Part shown: positions 52,691 through 64,000 of the stretch, piece after piece
Layout: the number at the start of each line of letters is the position of its first letter
Numbering within the stretch: position 1 is the first letter of the stretch
Assembly: GCA_014529385.2 (NCBI GenBank)
Contig: CM043959.1
Coordinates: forward strand, 3,377,358-3,441,357
DNA from: Adiantum capillus-veneris
Lineage: Eukaryota; Streptophyta; Polypodiopsida; Polypodiales; Pteridaceae
Length of the DNA: 64,000 bases
Direction: 5' to 3'
The notes under the pieces: generated by a model
The model's input: only the letters and a program-made list of their open reading frames with translations
Told to the model about the DNA's origin: nothing
Databases searched by the model: none
Position numbers and translations under genes: made by a program

Positions 52691-55493
52691 ATGGCTTGCC
52701 GGTTACAAAGAACTCATAAACAAACTACTTACACTATACCTCTCAGTTATGGCTGAGGTATCACAATTTGCTAATATTTTGTGTATTCTATGGATGACCG
52801 CAAAACAAGCAGTTTATCAACATGTCCTTCCTAGTTACACACCAATGACAACGTAGTGAAATCTTGGAAGTGTAAACAAGCTTGTCCCCTTCCAAGCACT
52901 TCTCGTGGGAACCAACATTGTCATAGAATGCGTATGAGGCAAATGACCGAAAATTAAGTATTTTATGTTCCTTGCTAGATATTTTGAAAGCGCAAGCCAT
53001 AGACATTGGTAGTCATCCAAAAGCCAACGAAACAATCACCTTTATCATGTGTAAAATGGCTCGCTATCCACGTGCACCAAGTGACACGACGACCACTCGA
53101 TAGACACGTGTTCGCCTCCAATTGGAGGCTTTTGCGGTATTTCTAAATTTGTAACTAGCACAATTGCACTCATACACCTCACCCACATGTGTGAGTGGTT
53201 TTACTTGCATACCAAAACCCGATCGGAGTCCCGACTATTCAAACACCAGCTTGTAGGGCAAAACCTATCTTTGTAGTTGATAAGAACTAATTTTGAAAGC
53301 TTGCACAATACAGCAAACACTGGAATCACAAAGCTTTAAAGATCAGAATCCAAATAAATCTCCAAGCACTTTTGAGAAAAAGAGTGCTCTTGAAGAATCT
53401 TGAGCAAAGCCTTAACTACTTTGATGATGATTTCGCCAAGTAGGTAGAGCAACCGAACACTAACATGCCTACAATTTTAGACCCTTGAAAGGAGGGAAGG
53501 GAGACACATACAAGGATGGTCAAGTGACAATTGATTGCATGAAGATAAAGGGTACTACAAGACTAACAAGAAGCCAAAACCTTAGATCTACCAAACAAAA
53601 CAAGACAAAAAGGGACTACAAAAGGAAACATAATAAAGATACAAAAGCAAGAGGGTAACTAGGCTATTAAGAACCCTCAGAGGAGCACAAACTATGTCTC
53701 GCAAGAAATTGATTACATCATAACACCTAAAAGAGCGATCGACGATTGTATGGGAGATAATGATCTATATAAAAGAATTGTGGGACTCTTCCTGCTGATC
53801 AGAGTTTCCTTGTCTTCTTGAGCTAGCAAGGATAGAGACAAAATTGCTATATCTTGATTCCCTAGGCTTGAAAACCTGACAACGACAAGAGACAAATCCT
53901 CCTTCCTTTAAGTAAAACATGCAATGAACAAGAAATAGACCACAAAAGATAAAGGGCGTTAAACGTTTACAGAATTGCACGCAAGCCATGCGGGCATGTA
54001 TATATATGTCTATATCAATGTGCATGTATGAGTAGAACCCTAGTCTGTATGTGCAATTTCCAAGATAGTTGTATATTCTTCGGTTATTGATCCTACCATT
54101 CTCGTATCTAGCTTGTCTTGTCCCACCAACATAAGTTACTAGGAAAATGAACCCTTGTCTATTCTTGAAGAAAATTAAGATATATATACTAAAATAATGG
54201 ATGCATATGTGCTTATTTACGTGTGTGAGTGTGTGTGCCGTGCAGCACGTGTGCCTGCATGCATGTGTGTGTGTGTGTATGTGTGTGTGTGTGCGCGCGC
54301 GCGCACGTGCGCTCACCACTCTATGCAAGCTTGCTTTGTTGGCAAGCTCACTAGCATTAACAATGCACATGATTGCAAATTAGGATGGCAACAAAAATAG
54401 CAGTAGAGAGCTTAATACTTGTCCACCAGCAAACTGAGAGAGGGATCCACGTGCAACCGTAAACCCCAAGCTGGAAGAGGTAGTGCAAGTAACATCAATG
54501 CTGCCATCCACCTGAAGAACAAACCAGAAACCCAACCAATAAATGTAAACCTTGCTCACATGTAAACTAGTGCAAATCCACAGTATAAGACATATGAAAT
54601 CGAAACACAATACCCACAATCTTGCTATTTATGCACAAGAAATTGGTACATAGAAAGTAGCAACACGCAAACACTGCTAAAATCCCTTTGCGTCTCCTGC
54701 ATGCATCCAAACCTCCACAAAATACATATACTTCATTGATCCCAGGAACGTGACCAAATCCACCTTTAGAACAAAGTGAAACCAGTCATCCAGCATAAGC
54801 CATATAGGTATAGGTTTCAGCTTTGACCTCTTCTTTAGTAAAGGAAAAAGAAATTGTGTACATGGCCACAATAATTTAGAAATCATTTTTTCAAGGCATT
54901 CCTTGCGCTCAAAAGGTGGTGAACTGTGCACTGTTTTTAAAAGCCTGTAATCCTTTACCAACGCCCACTACGTGTATTCAAAAAACCAACACATTGTGGA
55001 TCAAGATTCAGTGTAAGGCTCTTGAGAAATCGTCCCACAACTACACATGCCTTCATTGAGCTCAAGATAAGGACGGTGTTATACAAACTCCCACTCCAAT
55101 CTTGGCCCAAGCCAATGCAAACAGCAAGTTGAAAGAGCAGCAGTTACAAGAATGCTGCACCCACTGAGATCAATGAGACCACATCGAATTCATAGTATCT
55201 TACAGTGTTTTGATCTCTTTCTCTAGATTCTTGTTTGGGTTTTTTAGGGATATCTTTTGGCTACACCAACAATGATCAAAGCAAGGCCATTGCTATATGA
55301 GACACTATGTATAGTAGCTATGTATGTATCAAACGCAAATGAGTCCAGTAAAAGACAAATGGGTGGACACTAGTCATCCTCAAGGCGATGAACCCATCAC
55401 TTCATCGTGGTACATTCAGGCAGAATGCATCCTTATTTCATCCGATCACAACTCAAGGCCAAAAGCCTGTGACAGAGAAAAAAAGACCGTCAA
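52691..55493. other. Stretch without recognisable genes
   Basis: Frames of 60-200 codons exist, but I recognise no domain in them. A (GT)n/(GC)n alternating purine-pyrimidine tract lies at 54263-54309. Some of the area could be intron of a host gene whose exons I cannot identify. Confidence 0.4.
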
Positions 55494-55688
55494 CTAGGCA
55501 GAGAAAAAGAGTACCTTGGGTAATTGGGGGCCTTGAATTCTAGAATCATTTTGCAGAGGCAGGATTATAGCCTCAGTAAATGTTGGGTGCCCGGGACATG
55601 CATTGTGGCGTGAAGTGGGGAACGATGGTGAGCATTTTACTGCACGTTGCATGTAGCAGTAGGCCTTAGATCGTCCAGCCATTGCCAT
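55494..55688 (-). CDS. Hypothetical small ORF, paralogue of 22349-22573
   Basis: It starts MAMAGRSKAYCYMQRAVKCS and PSFPTS, matching the first 26 residues of the other copy at most positions, then diverges. A CT-rich leader lies just upstream. It could be a first exon of a small gene family or a repeat. Not recognised. Confidence 0.35.
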   Translation of the reverse strand: MAMAGRSKAYCYMQRAVKCSPSFPTSRHNACPGHPTFTEAIILPLQNDSRIQGPQLPKVLFFSA

Positions 55689-56029
55689 CTCTCTCTCTCC
55701 CTCTCTGTCTCTCTCGTCCTGACTCCTGAGTTCAAACTCGTCCGGACGCTAGCTTTCAGTGGAGGTGGCTCTTTGTTCTATTTTCAAAAAAAATCTGGGA
55801 AAGGGAGAATCTGTTGAAGATGCGGGTTTCGAAGAAAAGGCAAAGAGAGGTCGGTGTGTACGCTGCCAACAACTCGCAGTGCAGGCCATGGGGGACGCGT
55901 GAAAGGCGGTCCAAATGGCGAGGGGCGGCTGGTGGAGTCTATAGTGATTGTGTGGTTTCCTGGTCGCCCACGTGGGCTCTCTCTTTCTCGATCTCTCTGT
56001 GTCTTTCCAAGTCCTTCCAGCTCCGCGAT

Positions 56030-56032
<3 letters not shown>

Positions 56033-56081
<49 letters not shown>

Positions 56082-56247
56082 GATGGAGAGTGGAGCAAAG
56101 GAAGGGGCGGCACACTCGAGCGCATGGGAGAGCTGACACATCTTGGATAAGGAAAGGGGGGGGTAGAGAATATCACGTCATTGTTGGAGTCTCGTGCAGC
56201 CAGGGGTTGGGGGGAGGAAGACTTGAAGGTGCACGTGGGCTGCTCTC

Positions 56248-56300
<53 letters not shown>
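56033..56300. repeat. Opposed (CT)n and (GA)n microsatellites
   Basis: (CT)n at 56033-56079 and (GA)n at 56249-56299, about 170 bp apart. They are reverse complements and could pair. Confidence 0.95.
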
Positions 56301-57004
56301 GTGCAAGGAAAGGGAAGGGGAGGGGGGGATATTCTTGGGGTATCTTTTTAGAAATTTGTTTTCTTTTGGTAAGCGTCGAAGGGTATCTTCGACGAGAGGG
56401 TCAAGCTGCCTAAATATAATTTTGCCTTCCGCATATCCTTCTCACCAAAAAAAAAGGTGCACCATTTCTTTTTTGCAAATGGTAGTGTGTATCCCATTGT
56501 CTTATCACCTACCACTAACAAAAGGAATTGCCATCTTTTGGATTGTCCATTTTCAAATAGCAATGTGTAAAACACCCTTAGACCGTGCATGCACATCGTT
56601 CCTTTTCTTGTGCTAACCAATCAAAGGATGTAGCCTTCAAGCCACCATTCACACCCCATTTCCTCCCACTCTCCTATCCATGTTTGCATGTTGAGTCACG
56701 TGCATGTTGTCACGTAGGTGTTCAAGGTTGTTCAACCCACCCATGGGTGAAACTCTCCAAACTTATGCAATCGTCAAGTGATAGTGCTGTGAAGTCCAGT
56801 GATCATAGTGGAAAGTGCAGCATGCCCAGCAAACTGTGAATATTTTCCTTGGACAAGCGCGACATCTCTACATTTCTAAGTGTATGAGCAAAGTAGAGCA
56901 TGACCATGTATTGAAAGAGGAGAAATATGACACCATATTTTGAAATGTATGCGACATGAAAAATGTATGCATAAACAAGTCTTGGGCTGATGTATGTGGT
57001 AGCA
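56301..57004. other. Stretch without recognisable genes upstream of the copia element
   Basis: No recognised coding domain. It was joined to 62561 onward before the copia insertion and may be the promoter or 5' UTR side of the LINE there. Confidence 0.35.
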
Positions 57005-57009
57005 ATGTG

Positions 57010-57201
57010 TGTTGGGGTATAAAGCCCAATGTGGTCGCCCAGGTAAGTGGGCGGGCCGCCAGGTATGTACACATATTCTTTTGTAAAAACCTAATAAGAA
57101 CTCACTATGCTCTACACATTACAGTAGAGCGAGTTCACCATATCATCGTGCTCTTCTTCTCGCACTCTCTCTCACGTCGCACTTCCGCTCGTACTCCTTC
57201 A
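57010..57201 (+). repeat. 5' LTR of the copia element
   Basis: 192 bp, TGTTGGGGTATAAAGCCC to CGTACTCCTTCA. A TATAAAG lies only 7 bases from its start, an odd place for a TATA box. Confidence 0.93.
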
Positions 57202-57203
57202 AC

Positions 57204-57217
57204 TGGTATCAGAGCTC
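57204..57217 (+). promoter_or_regulatory. Primer-binding site, tRNA-iMet type
   Basis: TGGTATCAGAGCTC, two bases after the LTR end. Confidence 0.92.
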
Positions 57218-58300
57218 AGATCGAGGCTCGGGGCAGCACTGCAGGAGGCTAGAGTCACCAACTCAGATTGGAGTGAAATTCGACAGGCGAAGACACGGCC
57301 TCAAATCTCGTGGGAGGGTCCGAAGGGCTTGGTGTTGTCATAATTTCATTCTGAGGTCATCTCGGCCACCGTTCGGCTTCGACAAAGGTCTGCGCAGGCC
57401 ATTTTCGACTACGTGGTCTCGACGGGTGCAGATCCGACTCTGCAAATTTGGGGTTTTCGGCCTACGACTGCAGGTGCTGAGGATATCGACACTCCCAGAG
57501 TGTTGATTTGTGGTTGTCTACACATCGAAGGACGGCTCACAGTTCTTGGAGGCGTGTCACATACGACACGGGCGCATCTACACACAGACTGTAGGCGACA
57601 TCCACTAGTTCATCAGGTAGCTTGTGTTTGCTACTTGATATTCCAGATTTCATCCTGACATTGCAGGTACTTCCACATGGGATGTATTGTCAGAGATGAT
57701 GTATGTTTGTTGAGGGTTTGCTGGCTGTGAGTCACGCAACAAACAACCGCCGCAGCAGTTACAACATATAGTGGGAAATTTGTGGATGTATGACTTTGTG
57801 GGAAGTCTATGTACTGTCAGATTTACTGCAGCCTTTATTGAGGGTCGAGTGAGGTTTTATTGAGCTGGGGGATTCTCGAATGTTGAGATCCTTTCGGTGA
57901 TACAGGTCTTGGAGCGATCCCTCGAGCACCCTTAGATAGGCAGCTAGGATGTATTGACTGTGAGTTAGACAGTTGGGATTGCATCTTTGCTTTACTGCCG
58001 TTGAGGCATTGTCGCAGTCTATGCTTACAGGACAGTGACAGGACAGTCAGAGACAGTACAGGTGCAGGACAAGTTTACCCACAGCTTACAGTGTCAGAGA
58101 GACAGTGTTTTTGAGCTTTTTTTTTTGGTCTGTTTTTGAGTACACTAGAGCCATTTTACAAAGGAGACTCTGCCGAAATTTATGCAGAATCTGAAGCTTT
58201 CTTGGTTCATTTGACAGGTTGATATTGGTTCAGAGGTCAGTTTACAGGGGAAACTCTGCCAAACTTTTCCCAGGAAAGTAAACTACTGTGAAGCGTAGCT
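57218..58300 (+). other. Long leader of the copia element
   Basis: Nearly 1.1 kb without a gag-like frame separates the primer-binding site from the gag start. Short upstream frames exist. A T run lies at 58117-58126. Confidence 0.65.
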
Positions 58301-60603
58301 ATGGCTGGATCACAGGATACTGCTCTTTACAATATCAAGAAGCTGGATGGAACCAATTTCCCATTGTGGAAGAAGCAGATTTGGCACGTGTTGGTACAAA
58401 AGAAGCAGATAAAACCTATAAAGCTCAAAGGGATAAAACTAGAAGATATGGACGAAGATGAATGGAGCGAAATGGATGAATTGGCACTTTCTACCATTAT
58501 GTTGACTTTGGTAGAAAGCGTTTACTTCAATGTAGCAGACGAGATGTCGGCTTATCAAGCATGGTTAAAGCTGAGTGATCTTTATGAGAAGCAGAGTGCA
58601 GCTTCACAGGTATACTGGCTTAAGAAGCTTGTTGACTTGAAGATGAAAGAAGGGACACCTATGCCCAATCATCTGAATGAATTCAACACAATCTATAGTC
58701 AGTTGTCAGCTCTCAAGGTGTCAAGTTTGATGAACCTGTTAGAGCTATGTTCCTGTTGATCACATTGCCGGAAAGTTGGGACACTTTTCGCACAGCTTTG
58801 AGTAATTCTGCACCTCCAGATGGTTTGAACATAGCAGGTGTAGAAGGAAGTCTGCTTACTGAAGAAACCAATAGAAAGACAATGGACAAAGGCAAAGGAA
58901 CAGCCTTAGTTGTCAGCGGAAGGACCAAAGAAAAGTACAAAGGTGGAAAGAGGAATCAGTCTCGTAGCAAGTCCCGCAGTGCTAAAGGCATGAGTGACAT
59001 AGAATGCTACCATTGTGGCAAGAAGGGTCACATGAAAAGAGATTGCAGAGAATGGAAAGCAGAAAAAGGCAAAGAGAAACCTGAAGACCATGGTGAGAAG
59101 AACAAGTCCTCAGTGAAGATTCAAGAAATAAATGTGACAAACACTGTTGCAGAGGATGACAGTCTAGTGTCAGGAGACATCTACTTCTTGAAGAATACAA
59201 TGGACTCAGCTCTTCTTACAACATCTGATGGAAATGCACTGAGTGACTGGATTATAGACTCAGGGGCATCACTTCATTTGTCTCCAAACAAGGAGTGGTT
59301 TACTTCTTATGTGACCACTAAAGATCATGTTCGGCTAGGCAATGGGCAGACATGTGAGATCTTAGGTGTTGGAGATGCTCAATTGAAGTTTCAGAATGGC
59401 TCTTCTTTCACGCTGAAGAATGTGAGACATGTTCCCGCAATTACAAAGAGCTTGATCAGCACAGGTTTACTTGATGATGCTGGCTACGTCACCACTTTTG
59501 GACAGAACATGTGGAAGATATCCAAGGGTTCTATGACAGTAGCACATGGAGTAAAGTCTGGAGGATTTTACATTATTTATGTATCAAATGTCTCTAAAAA
59601 TGTAATCAATGTAACCGAGCAGCCGAACGTTTCTTTGTGGCATAGCCGGTTAGGACATATGTCCAAGAAGGGAATGGAAATCTTGTCTCGTTCTGGTTAT
59701 TTGCCTGGCTTTTCATTTAATGATTTTGAATTCTGTGAACATGGTCTGTATGGTAAGCAAACACAGCAGCCACATAAGCATAGAAGCAGTAGAAGAGATA
59801 CACAGTTGGCACTTGTTCATAGTGATTTGTGTGGACCTATGCCTAACCTATCTCTAGGGGGAGCTTCTTACTTTATGACATTTATAGATGATTACTCGAG
59901 GAAAGTATGGGTTTACTTTCTCAAGCACAAGGATGAAGCGTTTAGTGTTTTCAAAACGTTTGTGACACTTGTGGAGAATCAGAGTGGCAAGAAGCTTAAA
60001 TGCTTACGCACTGACAATGGTGGAGAGTATGTTTCAAAGGCCTTTCAAGACTTTTGTGAGTCAAAAGGTATAATACGTGAACTTACTGCTCCTTACAATC
60101 CTCCTCAAAATGGTGTTGCTGAGAGGATGAATAGGACCATACAAGAGAAGGTCAGAAGTATGTTGTCTAATGCACAGCTGCCAAATGGGTTTTGGGCTGA
60201 AGCTGTATCAACAGCTGTTCATCTTGTAAATAGATCTCCTAGCAAGGTTTTGCAGAAGGATTCAGTGCCAGAGATGGTATGGTCAGGCAAAATGCCCTCA
60301 TACAAGCATCTCAGAGTCTTTGGCTGTGAGGCATATACTCACGTTCCAAAGGAATTTAGGAACAAACTTGAGCCAAAGAGTAGAAAGTGCATCTTTCTAG
60401 GCTATGGTAATTCTGGTGAGATGGGGTACAGACTTTGGGATCCCAAATCCAGAAAGGTTGTCCGCAGCAATGATGTTCACTTTAATGAATCCAAATATCA
60501 TTCTAAACCAAAGAGGGTTGAGGAGATTAGAAGAGTTGTCTTCCAAGAAGATGGACCTGCACGTGCAAGACAAAATGTCAGGGCTCAAGAGGAGCAAGGA
60601 TAG
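58301..60603 (+). pseudogene. Copia gag-protease-integrase
   Basis: Gag starts at ATG 58301 (MAGSQDTALYNIKKLDGTNF, then LWKKQIWHVLVQ, the UBN2-like gag fold). One base appears lost near 58715; the next frame carries LITLPESWDTFRTALSN and the CCHC knuckle CYHCGKKGHMKRDC (about 59005). Protease: DWIIDSGASLHLSP (59247). Pre-integrase: LWHSRLGHMSKKGMEILSRS and FCEHGLYGKQ. Integrase core: VHSDLCGPM, FMTFIDDYSRKVWVYF, LRTDNGGEYVS, APYNPPQNGVAERMNRTIQE, giving the D, D, E triad. The frame ends at TAG 60601-60603 but continues in phase after it. Confidence 0.92.
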
Positions 60604-62283
60604 GATAGATTGGAACCACAAGTTGTGGCTGAGCCTGAGCCACCTATTGTGCGTAGATCTGGACGTGTCACGCGACCTCCTGATAGGTTTGTTCCATCTA
60701 TGAACTATGTCATGTTGACTGATTGCAATGAGCCTTCATGTTACAAGGAAGCAGTGCAAATGAAGGACTCCGGGAATTGGCAATTGGCCATGCAGTCAGA
60801 GATGACAGCTCTGCATAAAAACAAGACATGGAAGCTAGTTAAATTACCACAGGGCAAAAAGGCTCTACCTTGTAAATGGGTTTACAGGTATAAGATCACC
60901 GCTCATGATAGTCAGCCAAAGTACAAAGCAAGGCTTGTTGCCAAGGGCTTTAAGCAAGAACAAGGCATTGACTTTGATGAAGTCTTCTCTCCGGTGGTCA
61001 AGATGACTACATTGAGATGCTTTCTTGCATTGGTTGCCATATTAGATTTGGTGTTGCACCAAATGGATGTCAAGACAGTGTTCTTGCATGGTGATTTAGA
61101 TGTGGAAATTTACATGTAGCAGCCAGAAGGGTTTGTTGAGAAAGGCAAGGAAGATTGGGTATGCTAGTTGTTAAAGAGTCTTTATGGCTTAAAACAATCA
61201 CCGAGGGCATGGTACCATAAATTCCACAAGTTTATGCTTTCTCAAGGCTACAAACGTAGTGAGTTCAATCATTGTCTATATACAAAGAAGGCTAAGGATG
61301 GTAGTTGGCTGATCCTTATTTTGTATGTGGATGACATGTTGATTGCTGGCAAGCACTTGGAAGAAATTTCAGCTTTGAAGTCAAAGATGGCAAAATCGTT
61401 TGACATGAAAGACATGGGTGAGGCAAGTCATATACTTGGTATGCGCATTGAGAGAGACAGATCAAAGAAGTTGATTTGGTTATCTCAAACAGAGTAAATT
61501 GACAAGGTTTTGCAACATTTCAATATGGAGAAGGGAAAGGCACTGAGTGTTCCATTGCCACCATATGTGAAACTTAGCAAACAAGATTGTCCTGTGTCTG
61601 AGGAAGAACAGGCTGAAATGGATAAGATTCCATATGCGTTTGCAGTGGGTAGTTTGATGTATGCAATGATTGCTACTCGCCCAAACATTGCATTTGCAGT
61701 GGGAGTAGTAAGTCGATACATGTCAAACCCAGGCAAGAAACATTGGGAGGCACTGAAAGGAATATTGAGATACCTGAAAGCTACAAAAAGTATGCGTATA
61801 TGTTATGGGAGTCAGGAGCTAAGTGTAAAGGGTTTTACAGACTCAGATTATGCAGGTGACTTAGACAACCGAAGGTCTACGTCAGGGTATGTCTTTACAT
61901 TGGCTGGTGGAGCAGTATCATGGCGTTCTAGATTACAAGATTGTGTTACTCAATCTACTACAGAGGCTGAATATGGTGCAGCATCAGAGGCACGCAAAGA
62001 ATCAATTTGGCTTAATCGACTAGTAATAGATTTGGGAATCAAAGAAGAGATGCCTGTGTTATATTGTGATAGTCAAAGTGCTATACAATTGGCTCGCAAT
62101 CCAGTTTATCACTCAAAGACAAAGCATGTGGATGTGAAGTATCATTTCATCAGGGAAATGCTCGAGGATAAGCAACTTCAGCTTGTCAAAGTTCACACCA
62201 CAGAAAATCCTGCTGATCTACTTACAAAAGGACTTCCCTCAGAGAGCTTTGCGCATTTTCGCAAGCAGTTAGGTGTAGGGTAG
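60604..62283 (+). pseudogene. Copia reverse transcriptase-RNase H
   Basis: In phase with the preceding frame: WQLAMQSEMTALHKNKTWKL, WVYRYKITAHDSQPKYKARL, GFKQEQGIDFDEVFSPVVKM, LHQMDVKTVFLHGDL (with V-F where N-A-F is usual), SLYGLKQSPRAWY, and the catalytic LILYVDDMLIAGK. RNase H: GFTDSDYAGDLDNRRSTSGY, SWRSRLQDCVTQSTTEAEYG, PVLYCDSQSAIQLARNPVYH, TKHVDVKYHFIREML, and the end ENPADLLTKGLPSESF. Stops: TAG at 61117-61119 and 61165-61167, TAA at 61495-61497. All other parts are well preserved. Confidence 0.92.
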
Positions 62284-62360
62284 TACATCACTTCTCTACA
62301 TCTCTTGTATATTAGCTTGTATAGTAGCTTCTCTCACACTTAAAGTACCACATTGGACTT

Positions 62361-62372
62361 TAAGTGGGAGGT
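62361..62372 (+). promoter_or_regulatory. Polypurine tract of the copia element
   Basis: TAAGTGGGAGGT directly precedes the 3' LTR. Confidence 0.8.
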
Positions 62373-62555
62373 TGTTGGGGTATAAAGCCCAATGTGGTCG
62401 CCGGGCGGGCTGCCAGGTATGTACACATATTCTTTTGTAAAAACCTAATAAGAACTCACTATGCTCTACACATTACAGTAGAGCAAGTTCACCATATCGT
62501 CGTGCTCTTCTTCTCGCACTCTCTCTCGTGTCGCACTTCCGCTCGTACTCCTTCA
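62373..62555 (+). repeat. 3' LTR of the copia element
   Basis: 183 bp; lacks the 9-bp segment CAGGTAAGT present in the 5' LTR. Confidence 0.93.
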
Positions 62556-62587
62556 ATGTGGTTCCTAGTTCTTCCCTCATGTAAGCT

Positions 62588-63861
62588 ATGGCTCAAACAA
62601 AGAATGTTGAGAATGTGGATGTAGAGGAGTTGAAGGAATGGAAGCGACGTTCCAAAACCATTATTATTCGTGGATTTCTTGAAGAGAAGTTAGAGACGCC
62701 TCTTTCTCTTGCAAGTTTCCATTGTTATCAAATATTTCTTCAAAACCTACTTTGGTATGTTAGGAATTATGGTTTACAGAGCACATAGAGAGGGTACGCA
62801 AGAAGCTCCTTGCTCGGGAGAATGGTCAATTGTATGCATCATGCCGGATGAGACCAAACTAAAGATTATCCTTGATAATAGTTGGATCTATTTGAGGGAT
62901 ACAATTTTTTTGTATGTGAAGATCGCACTATTAAGCAACAAAATATGTGTCGCAAGGAATATGAGCAGAGGAATAAGAAAAACAAGGAGATCTCTCGTGA
63001 AGAAAATGTGCCCAATGAGGAGGCAAGTCCCTCGAGCAAATAGGAATGTGTGACCTATGAGACCGAGTTACAATTGAAAGTATGATTTTGAAACTGCAAT
63101 GGATACCCATGGAATGTGGAGGTTGGCATTGATGAACTAACAAGAAAAGATGATGGTGTACTTCTTGTTGAAACTTGGGAGCATGATACACAAAGGATTA
63201 ACGGGTTGGAGGATTACAATATACATTCATTGATGTGGTCAAAGAATCTCAATCAACGAAGAAGGGCAAGGAGGGGTAGCATGTATGGTTAAGAAAGGAT
63301 TGGAAGATTTTGTATCAATTGTGAAAGATGACAAGCACAAATGTTTATGTATGGCTGAAAATTATGACATCTAAAAGAGCACCCACTTTTGTAGCCAATT
63401 GCTACATTCCTCATCATGATTCCCCCTTTTGTGCTTGCATATATAGACATCAACCATTTTTTGAATTAGAGAAGGACATTGCTTATTTTAAAAGCGAAGG
63501 TGATGTTAGTGTCTTTGGGGATATGAATGCTCGCACAAAAACATTGCATTATGATACTCAACAATTTGATATGCCATACATTTCAAGGGAGATGGACGAG
63601 GTTCACTTGTATGATCGTACTTCAACAGATGAGAAAGAGCCGGATCACTATGGAAAGTTACTTTTACACATGTGTAATAGCACGGATATGCTCATTGCCA
63701 ATGGTGTTTCTTTATGGAGCGGAACCAATGGATTTACATATAGAAAACATAATGGGGATAGTGTGATTGACTATATGCTACTCTCCGAAGCCATCATGTA
63801 TCGCATAAAGAGTTTTATGTTTGGCCAATGGACCCCAAAATCAGACCATCAAACCTTATAA
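62588..63861 (+). pseudogene. LINE 5' region with apurinic-type endonuclease
   Basis: The first frame starts MAQTKNVENVDVEELKEWKR and is followed in shifted frames by a Lys/Glu-rich segment (EYEQRNKKNKEISREENV). From about 63095 comes the endonuclease: WNCNGYPWNVEVGIDE, VLLVETWEHDTQ, then in the long frame 63328-63861 PTFVANCYIPHHDSPF, VSVFGDMNARTKTLHYD, DHYGKLLLHMCNSTDMLIAN, GDSVIDYMLLSE and the final SDHQTL, with the D-x-N, S-V-I-D-Y and S-D-H catalytic motifs. The enzyme nicks target DNA for reverse transcription. RT would lie beyond the window. Frameshifts near 62790-63330 suggest a dead copy. Confidence 0.8.
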
Positions 63862-64000
63862 ATTGACCTTGCATGTGGAGAAGCAACTAAGCATGATAAT
63901 CTCAGTCAAAGGGAAAGTTATCACTACGTATAGATTTCAAACGGGCACCAATGTATATTGAAATGGTTGAGTAAAAGTTATGGATGACAAAGCTTCAATA
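63862..64000 (+). other. Continuation of the LINE to the window edge
   Basis: TAA at 63859-63861 ends the endonuclease frame directly after SDHQTL, where further LINE protein would be expected. Confidence 0.4.

Larger units (their letters stand above)
57010..62555 (+). mobile_element. Complete Ty1/copia element with target duplication ATGTG
   Basis: LTRs at 57010-57201 and 62373-62555 flank a primer-binding site, a ~1.1-kb leader, gag-pol and a polypurine tract. ATGTG is present at 57005-57009 and 62556-62560. The LTRs differ by one 9-bp indel and five transitions over 183 bp. Domain order is gag, protease, integrase, RT, RNase H, as in Pseudoviridae-type plant elements. One frameshift and four in-frame stops make this copy defective. 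Confidence 0.95.

Noticed and set aside
53765-54370. A 201-codon minus-strand frame with HTHTHTH run
   Set aside because: The run is the GT microsatellite read as codons; the rest has no recognisable domain and AT-rich, intron-like composition.

Overview
The window is nuclear DNA from a repeat-rich plant. It contains Ty3/gypsy elements with chromodomains, Ty1/copia elements, LINEs and hAT DNA transposons. The retrotransposon primer-binding sites read TGGTATCAGAGC, the initiator-tRNA-Met type common in plants. I found no confident host gene, rRNA, tRNA or CRISPR array. Dense CT microsatellites and LINEs unlike the usual angiosperm L1 type would fit a seed-free plant such as a fern, but that is a weak inference.

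Region 1-12.5 kb: the 3' half of a hAT transposon (about 530-1862) and the 5' half of what appears to be the same element (10807-12495) lie in opposite orientation. They are flanked by the same 8-bp target duplication in reverse complement, which points to an inversion with one breakpoint inside the hAT. Between them is a nested stack: a deleted gypsy pol on the minus strand, a plus-strand gypsy LTR and gag inserted in it, a minus-strand chromodomain gypsy inserted in that gag, and a further LTR in the 3' UTR of the last.

Region 12.5-24.8 kb: a decayed second hAT transposase (12.84-13.87 kb). A non-autonomous gypsy derivative with a 5-bp target duplication (14685-17599), part of which recurs inverted at 24.3-24.8 kb. 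An LTR split by a 5'-truncated LINE that landed in the LTR's CT repeat. That LINE's ORF is itself interrupted by a 236-bp hAT-type MITE with a perfect 8-bp target duplication.

Region 25-40 kb: truncated gypsy pieces (chromodomain/integrase, gag, several LTRs), a 174-bp GTTCC-type hAT MITE with perfect 8-bp target duplication, a decayed copia element, LINE fragments, and a solo LTR with a perfect 5-bp target duplication.

Region 40-52 kb: a plus-strand gypsy (long LTR, gag-protease-RT-RNase H) ends abruptly at 44888 against an inverted minus-strand gypsy that runs out to its 5' LTR at 48450-49073. More LTRs and RT fragments follow. 52.7-57 kb has little recognisable content. 57010-62555 is a complete copia element with short LTRs and target duplication ATGTG. 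It sits upstream of a LINE whose endonuclease domain runs to the window end.

The gypsy, copia, LINE and hAT ORFs are mostly broken by stops and frameshifts, so the region looks like a retrotransposon graveyard with a few younger insertions. LTR family names used here (A, L2, C, D, E) are mine, from similarities visible within the window.
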